From Leifsonia sp. 71-9 (GTDB lineage Bacteria; Actinomycetota; Actinomycetes; Actinomycetales; Microbacteriaceae), in NCBI RefSeq assembly GCF_001898805.1, contig NZ_MKVJ01000003.1, forward strand, positions 82,525 through 146,524: DNA of 64,000 nt, read 5' to 3'. Both the position numbers and the translations under genes were made by a program. Of this stretch, positions 9,401 to 16,753 are shown one piece after another. The notes under the pieces were generated by a model, which searched no databases, was not told the origin of the DNA, and saw only the letters and a list, made by a program, of their open reading frames with translations. The number at the start of each line of letters is the position of its first letter. Position 1 is the stretch's first letter.

Positions 9401-9417
9401 GTGATGTCGTCGTGCAT
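6403..9417 (-). CDS. GH38 alpha-mannosidase
   Basis: This 1004-residue enzyme should remove alpha-linked mannose from imported oligomannose chains in the cytoplasm; no signal peptide is present. The zinc-binding signature of GH38 is clear: GHAHIDSAWLWP with His259, His261 and Asp263. The nucleophile region follows at GGMWVESDTVMP, with Asp338 the likely nucleophile. Downstream are the central helical domain and large C-terminal beta domains with ANGLVSVTV and RAEHTIAETQFGAQKR, typical of the family. It is the last gene of a five-gene operon, starting eight bases after the GH5 gene. The ATG at 9417 was chosen because it begins the conserved N-terminus, although the frame remains open upstream. 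Confidence 0.93.
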   Translation of the reverse strand: MHDDITLTTGRARRVLDERILPAAHSVSVPLEVAWHELPGEPIPPAEGLALEYTPYAVGTPWGPAWGTTWFRLTGTVPADWAGRRVEIIADLGFDKNMPGFQCEGLVYRPDGTPVKSINPRNQWVLVAESAEGGDAVELYVEAAANPVLLDYHPFLPTQEGDILTSSRQPIYTTRRFDLAVFEPEVHELALDITVLLELQAELPVGPRRMRILQALDDALDALDLQHIPATAAAARAALAPALAAPADASAHRISAVGHAHIDSAWLWPVRETVRKVARTTSSMADLIDQTDDFVYGMSSAQQYAWVKEHRPEVWKRIVAAVAAGRFLPLGGMWVESDTVMPTGEALVRQFSQGQRFFRREFGIAPKGVWLPDSFGYSPALPQLMRRAGFEWFFTQKISWNQVNTFPHHTFLWEGIDGSQVFTHFPPMDTYNSRLSGEEVAKASRQFRENRHATGSIAPVGWGDGGGGTTREMVGTAARLADLEGSARVAWEHPDAFFERARAEVAHPPVWVGELYLELHRATLTSQHRTKQGNRRAEHLLIEAELWCSAAAIRAGADYPYERLDALWQQVLLLQFHDILPGTSIAWVHREAVETYARVVAELEGLIAAALRALVGEGDRALVANPAAAGLGATAAHAIGAATAHGTAATLTETGDGFLLANGLVSVTVSREGLVTSAIDLATGRDAIPPGREANLLQLHQDFPNMWDAWDVDRFYRNRVEDLRGVDALDARIDADGVARVTVRRSFSESTLEQTLELAPGSRTLAIAQSTDWHETEKFLKVAFPLDVRAEHTIAETQFGAQKRVTHTNTSWEAAKFETSMHRFVLVEEPGFGVALVNDSVYGYDTERTVTDGEVTTTLRLSLLRAPRFPDPETDQGVQTHRYGLVIGTTLTEATEAGILLNQDARTLHGAHEVTPLVTVEGGALLSSVKLADDRSGDLVVRLYEPAGRRATARVRVDAVVANANTTTLLEEPISALAAADDGAFDLVLAPFEVRTLRFAVRGA

Positions 9418-9425
9418 GTGTTCCT

Positions 9426-10709
9426 TCAGCTTTCTGTGTGGGCGACGGCGAACGGCTCGTCGATGAGTCGGTGGATGCCGCGGGCGCGCAGGGCGGCCGG
9501 GTCGGCGGAGCGGGATCGGAGGACCACCTGCGGACCGCGCCCGAGCTGCTCGGCCGCGGCGAGCCACGCGAGCGAGAACGCACCCCCGGGGGCGCACGCG
9601 CGACGGGAGTCCGGCAGCGGGCGGCCCTCGGCGTCGACGTCGTCCAGCACGATCGCCGTCTCCGGTGCGGTCGCGGCGGGCGAACCCCGCAACTCCGCGG
9701 CCAGCTCGGCGAAGCGCGCGCCCACCGGCTTCAGGACGCCGTCCGACGAGAACAGCCCGAGGTCGTACTCCAGCTCCGGGAAGTCGACGAGCGCGCGCGA
9801 GACGTCGTGCGAGCACCACCAGGTGACGCCGAACGCCTGCTGCACGTCCGCCGCGTTGCGGATGGTGCGCTCGACGAACTCCGGTGCGTCGCCCGGGGGG
9901 ATGACGTTGGTCGGCGCGCCGACCTCCTGCAGCCAGTTCGGCCGCCGCGGGTCGCGGTTCCAGGCGGCCGCCAGCTGCATCAGGTATTCGCCGTGGCGCA
10001 CCGAGCCCTCGCCCAGCGGGCCGTGGATGCGCGCGGCGCCGTTGAACACCCAGGAGTGCGTCACGGTCATGTCGCCGTGCTCGGCGGCGTGCCCGGGGCC
10101 GAACGGCTGGTCGTCGTCGTACCAGGCGGCGTCGTACTGGGCGACGGTGACCGCCGGCGCTCCCGGTCCCGCTTCGCTGCCGCCGAGGCCGTCGCGCGCC
10201 GCGGCGACCATCGTGCCGAGCCAGCTCTCCGCCTGGGCGGGGGCGACCGGGTGCGGGGCGGGATGCGGCGCGTGCGCGAACTGGTTCAGCTCGTTGCCGA
10301 TGGTGAGGCCGAGCAGGTTGGGCCGCCCGGCCAGGGCCGAGGCCAGCTGCCGCACGTACGCGGCCGTGGATCCGACCACGTCCGGGTCGGTGAACAGGTT
10401 GCGGCGGTGCCAGCTCTCGAGCCACGACGGCACGAAGTCGAAGCTCGACAGGTGGCCCTGCAGGGCGTCGACGTTGGCGTCGAGCCCGAACGAGGCGGCG
10501 ATGTCGACCACCTGCACGATGTCGGCCAGGGCGGACGCCCGCACGAGGGAGCGGTTCGGCTGCACGAGCGGCCAGAGCGGGAAGATCCGCACATGGTCGG
10601 CGCCCAGGGAGGCGATGGCCTCGAAGTCGCGCGCCACCGCCGACGGGGTGAAGTCGAGCCACGAGTGGAACCAGTCCGCGGAGGGGGTGTAGTTGACGCC
10701 GAATCGCAT
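9426..10709 (-). CDS. GH5-like beta-mannosidase/mannanase (probable GH5_18 type)
   Basis: The 427-residue protein has the clan GH-A barrel layout: GVNYTPSADWFHSW at the N-terminus, the acid/base Glu140 in TIGNELNQF and the likely nucleophile Glu262 in WLQEVGAPTN. It has no signal peptide, so it acts inside the cell. Its start overlaps the permease stop (TGATG) and its stop is eight bases before the GH38 gene. GH5 subfamily 18 enzymes are known to split the Man-beta-1,4-GlcNAc core of N-glycans in bifidobacteria. The neighbouring Endo H homologue and GH38 make that the best-fitting role, but the subfamily is my inference. A beta-mannanase acting on plant mannan is the alternative. Confidence 0.75.
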   Translation of the reverse strand: MRFGVNYTPSADWFHSWLDFTPSAVARDFEAIASLGADHVRIFPLWPLVQPNRSLVRASALADIVQVVDIAASFGLDANVDALQGHLSSFDFVPSWLESWHRRNLFTDPDVVGSTAAYVRQLASALAGRPNLLGLTIGNELNQFAHAPHPAPHPVAPAQAESWLGTMVAAARDGLGGSEAGPGAPAVTVAQYDAAWYDDDQPFGPGHAAEHGDMTVTHSWVFNGAARIHGPLGEGSVRHGEYLMQLAAAWNRDPRRPNWLQEVGAPTNVIPPGDAPEFVERTIRNAADVQQAFGVTWWCSHDVSRALVDFPELEYDLGLFSSDGVLKPVGARFAELAAELRGSPAATAPETAIVLDDVDAEGRPLPDSRRACAPGGAFSLAWLAAAEQLGRGPQVVLRSRSADPAALRARGIHRLIDEPFAVAHTES

Positions 10710-11638
10710 CAGCCCTTCACACCTCCTTCTTCGACGCCCTTGAAGAAGAACCGCTGCAGCACCGCGAAGACGATCGCGATCGGGATGAAGGCGATCATGG
10801 TGCCGGCAGCGATCAGCCGTTGATCGTTGGAGAAGGTGCCCTGCAGGTATTGCAGGCCGACCGTCAGGGTGAGGTTATCCGGCGACTGCAGCACGATCAA
10901 GGGCCAGAGGAAGTCGTCCCAGGCGCCGATGAACGCGAAGATGGCGACCACCGCGATCGTGCCCTGCACGACCGGCAGCGAGATGTGCCACAGCCGCTGC
11001 CAGGCGTTGGCGCCGTCCATCACCGCGGCCTGGTCGATCTCCTCCGGCAGCTGGCGGAACGCGTTGTACATCAGCAGCACGTTGAGCGCGGCGATCATCC
11101 CGGGCAGCGCGACACCGGCGAGGGAGTCGGCGAGGCCGAGATCCTTGATCGTCACGAACTGCGAGATGATCGTCGCCTCCCCCGGCAGCACCAGGGTCGC
11201 GAGGAACAGCCCGAGGACGACCTTGCGCCCGCGCCACCGCAACCGGGCGATCGCGAAGCCCGCGAGGGTGGCGAACACGATGTTGCCGATCACGTCGATC
11301 GCCGCGACGACCAGGGAGTTGCCGATGTACAGCCACACCGGGATCGCGTCGGCCACCTTGGCGTAGTTCTCGAGGGTCGGCTGCGACGGGATGAACGACG
11401 GGGACGCCGTGTAGATGTCCTCTCCACTGCCCTTGAGCGACGTCGAGAGCTGCCACAGGAACGGCCCGACCGTGATGAACAGCACCACGAGGAGGAGGAC
11501 GTATCGGGAGATGCGCTCGCCGCGGGACATGACGCCCCACGCCCGGCGACGTCGGCGACGGGGCGGCTCGGTGCGCGGCGCCGCACCTCCGGGCTCCGGA
11601 ACGATCGGCGCCGGGGTGTCTGCGATGGTCTGGGTCAT
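10709..11638 (-). CDS. Carbohydrate ABC transporter permease (MalG type)
   Basis: This 309-residue inner-membrane subunit is one of the two channel proteins of a CUT1 sugar importer. After a basic, proline-rich cytoplasmic N-terminus (to about residue 40) come six membrane segments. The cytoplasmic coupling loop reads EEIDQAAVMDGANAWQRLW, the EAA motif that docks the ATPase. The start overlaps the preceding permease stop by four bases (ATGA), and its own stop overlaps the GH5 start. No ATP-binding subunit is encoded in the cluster; CUT1 systems of actinobacteria commonly share a distant MsiK-like ATPase. The substrate is inferred from the neighbouring glycosidases to be mannose-containing oligosaccharide. 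Confidence 0.92.
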   Translation of the reverse strand: MTQTIADTPAPIVPEPGGAAPRTEPPRRRRRRAWGVMSRGERISRYVLLLVVLFITVGPFLWQLSTSLKGSGEDIYTASPSFIPSQPTLENYAKVADAIPVWLYIGNSLVVAAIDVIGNIVFATLAGFAIARLRWRGRKVVLGLFLATLVLPGEATIISQFVTIKDLGLADSLAGVALPGMIAALNVLLMYNAFRQLPEEIDQAAVMDGANAWQRLWHISLPVVQGTIAVVAIFAFIGAWDDFLWPLIVLQSPDNLTLTVGLQYLQGTFSNDQRLIAAGTMIAFIPIAIVFAVLQRFFFKGVEEGGVKG

Positions 11639-12513
11639 CGGTCCGCCTTGTTGTTGATCCGGGCGAGGACGAGCATCGGCACGAGCGTCACGGTGAACAG
11701 CAGCAGGCTGAGCGCCGACGCGTAGCCGAGGTTGCCGGTGAAGCCGCGGGCGTACTGCTGGATGAGCATGACGAGCGACTGGTCCTGGCCTCCCGGCCCG
11801 CCCGTCCCGTTGGTCAGGATGTAGAGCTCGCTGAACACCCGCAGGGCGGAGACGCAGACGAGGATGCCGATCAGCGTCATCGTCCCCCGCACGCCCGGCA
11901 CGGTGACCGACCAGAACCGCCGCATGGTGCCCGCGCCGTCGATCGCGGCCGCCTCGTGGAGCTCGTTGCCGACGTTCGCCAGGGCGGCGAGGAAGATGAT
12001 CATGTAGTAGCCGAGGCCTTTCCAGACCGTGAGGCTGATCGCGCTGAACAGCAGCAGCCACCGGTCGGTGAGGAACGGGATCGGGCCCTGGACGACGCCG
12101 AGCGCCTTCGCCATCTCGTTGATCACGCCGCGGTCGTCGAGGATCCAGGTCCAGATGAGCCCGACGACGACCGCGGACGCGATCACCGGCGTGTAGAACG
12201 CCGTGCGGAAGAACGCGATGCCCGCCATCCGCTTCTGCACCAGCATCGCCATCAGGAGCGGGAGGATCGTCAGCAGCGGCAGGCAGACCGCCATGTAGAT
12301 GACGCTGTTGAGCAGCGCCTCCCACACCTGCGGGTCGGCCAGCAGCTGCTCGAAGTTCTTCAGCCCCACGAAGTCGGTCGCCCCGCCGAGCGGGCTCGCG
12401 TCGGTGAACGAGAGCCGGACGGTGTTGATCGACGGCCAGACGCTGAAGACCAGCAGCCACAGCAGCGCCGGGGCGACCAGGATCCAGGGGGTGAACCAGC
12501 GGTTCGCGCGCAC
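11635..12513 (-). CDS. Carbohydrate ABC transporter permease (MalF type)
   Basis: The 292-residue protein starts at GTG (12513), six bases after the solute-binding protein gene. It has six membrane segments, beginning WFTPWILVAPALLWLLVFSV and ending just before the C-terminal RINNKADR. The EAA coupling loop reads NELHEAAAIDGAGTMRRFW. Together with the following permease it forms the heterodimeric channel of a CUT1-type sugar importer. The periplasmic loop between helices 1 and 2 (FTDASPLGGATDFVGLKNFE) is typical of MalF/LacF relatives. It is co-transcribed with the binding protein and both intracellular mannosidases. Confidence 0.92.
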   Translation of the reverse strand: MRANRWFTPWILVAPALLWLLVFSVWPSINTVRLSFTDASPLGGATDFVGLKNFEQLLADPQVWEALLNSVIYMAVCLPLLTILPLLMAMLVQKRMAGIAFFRTAFYTPVIASAVVVGLIWTWILDDRGVINEMAKALGVVQGPIPFLTDRWLLLFSAISLTVWKGLGYYMIIFLAALANVGNELHEAAAIDGAGTMRRFWSVTVPGVRGTMTLIGILVCVSALRVFSELYILTNGTGGPGGQDQSLVMLIQQYARGFTGNLGYASALSLLLFTVTLVPMLVLARINNKADR

Positions 12514-12519
12514 GGACGG

Positions 12520-13824
12520 TCAGCCGTTCGCCAGCATGCTGTTCATCTTGTTCTGGGCGGTCTGCAGGGCGTCCTTCGCGCTCACGTCGCCCTTCATGGC
12601 GAGGGCGATCTGCTGGTCGAGCACGGTGGTCATGGCGGAGTTCGCCTGCACCGGGGTGAGGTTCTCGGCGGTCTTCAGCGCCTCGTTGGCGAGCACGCGG
12701 GCCCGGCCGTTCGTCGTGCCGTCGTCCTTCGAGAAGAACGGGTCGGACTGCGACGACACGGTCGACGGGAAGATGTTGACGAGACGGGCGAACGCCTCCT
12801 GGTTCTTCGCGTTCGTGAGGAACTCGGCGAACGCCTTCGCCGTGGCGGGGTGCTTCGACTTCGCCGAGACGCTGACGCCCTGCACGTACAGCGGCGGGGT
12901 GTCGAGCGCCGCGGAGACGGCGACGTTGCCCTTCAGCGACGGGTTGTTCTTCTCGAAGTCGGCGAGGCTGGTCGCGCCGCCGGTCGTCCAGGCGACCTTG
13001 CCCTGGGTGAACAGCGTGGAGTTGCCGAGGTAGTCGCTGTTCAGCACCGACGGGGGCAGGAGGCCGTCCCGGTAGGCGGCGGTGTAGCGCTCGAGGAGCT
13101 CGGCCGCCTTCGCCGAGTCGGCGAAGACGAACTTCGTGCCGTCGCTATTGAGCACGTCGACGCCGGCGAGGGTGAAGTCGCCGAGACCGGGCTTGCGGCT
13201 CATGAGGTAGTCGTCGGGGCACGCCGCGTGCATCGTCGCCGCCTGCTCGAACAGCTGGTCGGTGGTGGCCGGCGGGGCGGCAGGGTCCAGGCCGCAGGCC
13301 GAGAGCATGGTGGTGTTCCAGTAGTTGACGTCGGTGTTGAGGTACCACGGGTAGCCGTAGACCCCGTCGAGGCCCTTGTACTCGTAGGCGTCGAGCGCCC
13401 CGGCCACGTAGGTCTTCTCCAGGTCGGATGAGCCCGCGCCGACGTCGGCGAGGAAGCCGCGTTTGGCGAGCGGGTAGGCGATGTCCGGCGGCAGGTTGAT
13501 CACGTCGGGCAGCGAGCCGGAGGCCGCCTGGCTGAGGACCTTCTCCGCGTAGCCGTCGCCGGGCTGGTCGACCAGCGTGACCTTCGCTCCGGGATGCGCC
13601 TTCTCGAAATCGCTCGCGACCCCTTTGAGGTAGCCGGTGAACTTCGGCGTGAGCGCCCAGGTCTGCAGGGTGATGGTGCCGGTGGTCGAGCCGTCGGAGC
13701 CGGCGTCGCCGTCGCCGGCGGCGCAGGAGGTGAGGAGGGCGGCGGTCGCGGCCGCGGCGCCGATCACGCCGACGGCGCGGGCGAGGGCCGACCGCCGGAA
13801 CAGGGAGTGGGTGCGGTTGCTCAT
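12520..13824 (-). CDS. Sugar-binding lipoprotein of the ABC importer
   Basis: The 434-residue extracellular receptor is the first gene of the operon. The signal peptide ends in a lipobox LLTSC, so Cys34 should be lipidated and hold the protein on the membrane. The mature part is a family-1 solute-binding protein: TITLQTWALTPKF at its start, PDVINLPPDIAYPLAK, GVYGYPWYLNTDVNYWNT with aromatic sugar-stacking residues, and KVAWTTGGATSL. The ATG at 13824 was chosen because AAGGAG lies 9 bases upstream and because it starts the signal peptide; an earlier in-frame start lacks these features. A LacI-type operator-like palindrome lies in the leader, so repression without glycan is likely. Confidence 0.92.
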   Translation of the reverse strand: MSNRTHSLFRRSALARAVGVIGAAAATAALLTSCAAGDGDAGSDGSTTGTITLQTWALTPKFTGYLKGVASDFEKAHPGAKVTLVDQPGDGYAEKVLSQAASGSLPDVINLPPDIAYPLAKRGFLADVGAGSSDLEKTYVAGALDAYEYKGLDGVYGYPWYLNTDVNYWNTTMLSACGLDPAAPPATTDQLFEQAATMHAACPDDYLMSRKPGLGDFTLAGVDVLNSDGTKFVFADSAKAAELLERYTAAYRDGLLPPSVLNSDYLGNSTLFTQGKVAWTTGGATSLADFEKNNPSLKGNVAVSAALDTPPLYVQGVSVSAKSKHPATAKAFAEFLTNAKNQEAFARLVNIFPSTVSSQSDPFFSKDDGTTNGRARVLANEALKTAENLTPVQANSAMTTVLDQQIALAMKGDVSAKDALQTAQNKMNSMLANG

Positions 13825-13852
13825 CGTTTCGGACTCCTTCGTTCGCAGATGA

Positions 13853-13866
13853 CTAGAGCGCTTTAG
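13853..13866. promoter_or_regulatory. LacI-type operator-like palindrome, site 1
   Basis: CTAGAGC/GCTTTAG is a 14-bp inverted repeat with one mismatch. It lies between the regulator gene and the binding-protein gene, 29 bases upstream of the latter's start. Related sequences occur at 13919 and 16035. Confidence 0.6.
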
Positions 13867-13918
13867 CGACGGAATCCTCGATGAGTCCGCCGCGCCCTGG
13901 TCTAACATTTATGACGCA

Positions 13919-13932
13919 CTAAAGCGGTATAG
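13919..13932. promoter_or_regulatory. LacI-type operator-like site 2, overlapping the regulator's -10 box
   Basis: CTAAAGCGGTATAG repeats the CTAAAGC half-site of site 1 and overlaps TATAGT (13928-13933), the likely -10 box of the divergent regulator gene. This suggests autoregulation. Confidence 0.5.
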
Positions 13933-13959
13933 TCAAGCCTCACCCGGCAGGATGGGGAG

Positions 13960-15015
13960 GTGGCACCCGACACAGAGGAGAACGACCTGACTCCGCCCAA
14001 GCGCGCGACGATCGCGGACATCGCCGTCCGCGCCGGCGTCTCGCCCGGCGCGGTGTCGTTCGCGCTCAACAACCGCCCCGGCGTCTCGGAGGAGACGCGC
14101 GCCCGCATCGTCCAGATCGCGCAGGAGCTGCACTGGCGCCCGCACTCGGCCGCCCGCGCCCTCGGCGGGGCGCGCGCGGGAACGATCGGCTTCGTCCTGA
14201 ACCGCCCGGCCCGGACGCTGGGGACGGAGACGTTCTTCGGGGATCTGATCTCGGGCATCCAGCTCGGGCTGACCGGCTCGCACACCGGCGTCAACCTGCT
14301 CGTCGCGCGCGATCTGGCCGAGGAGCTCGACACCTACCAGGAGTGGTGGAACGGCCACCAGGTGGACGGCGTGATCGTCGTCGACCCGCGCGAGGAGGAC
14401 GCCCGCGTCGCCCTGCTGGCCGAGCTCGGGATGCCCGCGGTCGTCGTCGGTTCGCGCCCGTCGGCGGAGGGGGCGCCCCCCACGGTCTGGATCGACGACT
14501 CCGAGGCCGCCCTGACGGTCTTCGGCTACCTGCATGCGCTCGGCCATACCCGCATCGCGCACGTCGCGGGCGTCGAGGCGTTCGAGCACACCCGCATGCG
14601 CACGGCCGCGCTGCAGGCGTTCGCGGCGTCGGCGGGCCTGACGTTCGCGCAGTCCCTGCCGACCGACTACTCGGCCGAGCAGGGCGCCTCCGTGACCCGC
14701 GCCCTGCTGTCGCGCGCCGAGCCGCCGACCGCCATCGTCTACGACAACGACGTGCTCGCGGTCGCCGGGCTGGGCGTCGCGGCGGAGATGGGCGTCCCCG
14801 TGCCGGAGCGGCTCTCGATCGTCTCGTTCGACGACTCCGTGATGGCCCGCCTCGTGCGGCCGTCCCTCACCGCGCTGCGACGGGACACGGTCGAGCTCGG
14901 CGAGCGCGCCTCCCGGCTCCTCCTCGACCAGATCGAGGACGGACGCGTCCTGGAGTCCCGCCAGGGTCCGTCGCTGACGCTCGAGGTGCGCGACTCCACC
15001 GCGCCGCCGGCGTGA
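13960..15015 (+). CDS. LacI-family transcriptional regulator of the glycan cluster
   Basis: This 351-residue repressor has an N-terminal LacI helix-turn-helix (ATIADIAVRAGVSPGAVSFALNNRPGVSEETR). The hinge helix (HSAARALGG) is followed by a periplasmic-binding-like sensor domain ending in VSFDDSVMARLVRPSLTAL. It is transcribed away from the sugar importer operon and ends facing the Endo H gene, so it sits in the middle of its probable targets. The GTG at 13960 is uncertain, because GGAGG lies directly against it; translation may instead begin slightly downstream, before TPPKRATIADI. The sensor ligand is probably a mannose- or GlcNAc-containing sugar, inferred from context. Confidence 0.9.
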   Translation: MAPDTEENDLTPPKRATIADIAVRAGVSPGAVSFALNNRPGVSEETRARIVQIAQELHWRPHSAARALGGARAGTIGFVLNRPARTLGTETFFGDLISGIQLGLTGSHTGVNLLVARDLAEELDTYQEWWNGHQVDGVIVVDPREEDARVALLAELGMPAVVVGSRPSAEGAPPTVWIDDSEAALTVFGYLHALGHTRIAHVAGVEAFEHTRMRTAALQAFAASAGLTFAQSLPTDYSAEQGASVTRALLSRAEPPTAIVYDNDVLAVAGLGVAAEMGVPVPERLSIVSFDDSVMARLVRPSLTALRRDTVELGERASRLLLDQIEDGRVLESRQGPSLTLEVRDSTAPPA

Positions 15016-15027
15016 CGGCGCGGTGGA
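14995..15027. terminator. Bidirectional terminator-like hairpin spanning the regulator stop codon
   Basis: A perfect 12-bp stem (TCCACCGCGCCG with CGGCGCGGTGGA) has the TGA stop of the regulator in its 9-base loop. It separates two convergent genes. No T-run follows. Confidence 0.55.
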
Positions 15028-15033
15028 GCGGGG

Positions 15034-15969
15034 TCACGGCCGGTACTGCGACGGCTGACCGTACAGCGCGGTGGTGAGCGCGCTCACGTAGGAGCTGCGG
15101 TCGCCGTTCGGCAGGTTGTACGTCATGAACACGCCGTACCCGTCGGCGATGGTGCGCTTCGCCAGCCCGGTCGCGACGCTCACCGGCGTCGATCGGATGT
15201 CGACGGCCGCCGCCGATAGCTGGGCCTTCGTCAGGCCCGGGATGGCCGGCGCGTTGTAGGTGCCGTAGTAGGCGTTCCACGCGTAGGTCAGCGTGGAGGC
15301 GACGGCGGGCGTCGCCGAGCGGAGGGCCGTCGACGCCGGCCCGATGTCGTAGAAGGAGAGGACCGCATCGGGGAGGCGGCCGCGGAGCGCGGTGAGCAGC
15401 CAGCCGATCGACTGCTGGTTCGGCCGGGCCGTCCCGTCGACGCCGTAGTCGGAGTACTCGTCGTCGAGATCGACGCCGTCGAGGCCGTAGCGTGTGACCG
15501 CGTCCGCGACCTGTGCGGCGAACGCGTCCGCCTGCGCCGGCGTCGTGAAGTTGCTGACCCCGGCGCCCTGGTGGTTGCCGAGGACCGAGAGGAGGACCCG
15601 GATGCCGCGGGCCTGCAGGGGGCGGATCTGCGTGGCCGCGTTGTCGAGCGTCCACTGCACCCGCTCGTTGAGGTGGAGCTGCGCCTGCGTGCCGTCGCGG
15701 TTGACGTTCGCGGCGAAGATGATGGCCACGTCGAAGGCGTTCCCTCCGTCGGCCAGCCGGTACGCGCCGACGTTCGCGAGGTCAGAGTCGTTCACCTCGA
15801 CGTAGGCGACGCTCGTCGGCGCGTTCGCGCGGCCGCCGCCGGGGGAGGCCGCCGTTGCCGTGGCTGCGCTGGCGGGCCCGGCGAGGAGCGCGACGACTCC
15901 CGCCGCAGCGATGGCGGCGAGGCCGAGCCGCCGCGGGCGATGGTGGGGGATCCGGGGTCGGTCGGTCAT
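15034..15969 (-). CDS. Secreted GH18 endo-beta-N-acetylglucosaminidase (Endo H type)
   Basis: The 311-residue protein should cut between the two core GlcNAc residues of high-mannose N-glycans outside the cell. It starts at ATG 15969 behind AGGAG and has a signal peptide ending near GPASA-AT (residue 35). The GH18 catalytic motif DGVDLDDE spans 164-171, with Glu171 the acid/base and Asp169 the assisting residue. Flanking stretches match my recollection of Streptomyces Endo H closely: DDEYSDYGVDGTARPNQ, YDIGPAS, YAWNAYYGTY and GYGVFMTYNLPNGDRS. It is monocistronic and convergent with the LacI gene, and it has its own LacI-like operator at 16035. A chitinase role is unlikely given these Endo H-specific blocks. 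Confidence 0.93.
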   Translation of the reverse strand: MTDRPRIPHHRPRRLGLAAIAAAGVVALLAGPASAATATAASPGGGRANAPTSVAYVEVNDSDLANVGAYRLADGGNAFDVAIIFAANVNRDGTQAQLHLNERVQWTLDNAATQIRPLQARGIRVLLSVLGNHQGAGVSNFTTPAQADAFAAQVADAVTRYGLDGVDLDDEYSDYGVDGTARPNQQSIGWLLTALRGRLPDAVLSFYDIGPASTALRSATPAVASTLTYAWNAYYGTYNAPAIPGLTKAQLSAAAVDIRSTPVSVATGLAKRTIADGYGVFMTYNLPNGDRSSYVSALTTALYGQPSQYRP

Positions 15970-16034
15970 GTCGGGCGCTCCTCATCGAGTCGTCGGCTGC
16001 GACGCCGATCGGCGACCGCGCCACCAGGCTGCGA

Positions 16035-16052
16035 GACTAAATCGCTTGAGTC
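16035..16052. promoter_or_regulatory. LacI-type operator-like site 3, upstream of the Endo H gene
   Basis: GACTAAATC/GCTTGAGTC is an 18-bp inverted repeat with two mismatched positions per arm. Its core CTAAATCGCTTGAG matches sites 1 and 2. It lies 66 bases before the Endo H start. Confidence 0.55.
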
Positions 16053-16188
16053 AAGCGGTGGGGGCACATGTATTCCGGTATCCGCATGTGCCCTCACGCA
16101 GCGAAAAGCGACCACGCCTTTCCCGCGCTGTCAATCCCCCTGACACGAGCGCCTGACCGTGCACGTCGTAGGGCACACTAAGAGCATC

Positions 16189-16506
16189 ATGGGAAAACTC
16201 GTCTACGGTGCAGGTCAGGAATACGACCTGGATGACCGCGTGCTGAGCCACGTCAAGCTCGCGGTCGTCGCCAAACTCCGGAGGCACGAGAGCTTCCTCC
16301 TGAACTGGGACATCCCGGTCGAACAGGGTTCGGGCCGCGTCTCGCTCTGGATCAGCCGCGAGGTCCCGCTGGCGTTCCAGTTCAGCGGCAGCCGGCCCCC
16401 GGCGATCAACCCGCAGTGGCTGGAGGCGCTCATGCACACCTCCCAGCGCACCGGCGGCATGGTCGTCATGGCCGAGGACCAGCTCGAGGCGCACCTGCCC
16501 GACTGA
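16189..16506 (+). CDS. Small cytoplasmic protein, probably DUF7882-like
   Basis: The 105-residue product (MGKLVYGAGQEYDLDDRVLSHVK) resembles a short protein found in many copies in Microbacteriaceae genomes. Its conserved features are an N-terminal GKLxYG, a central KLRRxESFLLNW and a C-terminal GGMVVMAEDQ. I recall this group as DUF7882, although the label is from memory. No signal peptide or membrane segment is present. The function is unknown. The ATG at 16189 is preferred to an in-frame upstream ATG at 16159, which would add ten unconserved residues. It stands alone, between the Endo H promoter and the M1 peptidase. Confidence 0.75.
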   Translation: MGKLVYGAGQEYDLDDRVLSHVKLAVVAKLRRHESFLLNWDIPVEQGSGRVSLWISREVPLAFQFSGSRPPAINPQWLEALMHTSQRTGGMVVMAEDQLEAHLPD

Positions 16507-16594
16507 GCGCGAGGTGGATCGCGACCGATGCGGCGCTCCAGGCCGCCGCGAAGCGATTCATGAGAAAAGTCTCACGCGCGTAACAAACGTCCGT

Positions 16595-16600
16595 TATGGT
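16595..16600 (+). promoter_or_regulatory. Candidate -10 box of the M1 peptidase gene
   Basis: TATGGT lies in the only AT-richer patch of the 247-base gap before the peptidase gene, leaving a leader of about 150 bases. That leader holds an imperfect inverted repeat (TTCACGCGCAC with GTGCGTGAA). Confidence 0.35.
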
Positions 16601-16753
16601 GTGATTCACCGAATCTTCACGCGCACATGCAACGCCCGTGCGTGAAAGCGAGTTCGCTCGCAATGAAACTCCGCCACAAGCGCTCTGCACCTCTGCCATA
16701 CCTGCGCGCTCGCCGAACGTGCAGTCGGACGAAGCATCCCTGGAGGATCACCG

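Noticed and set aside
6403-9583. Open frame of the P-type ATPase continuing far upstream through the mannosidase gene
   Set aside because: Its residues there are an Arg/Pro/Gly-rich shadow, while the other frame encodes a perfect GH38. ATG 6334 with GGAGGGG begins the real protein.
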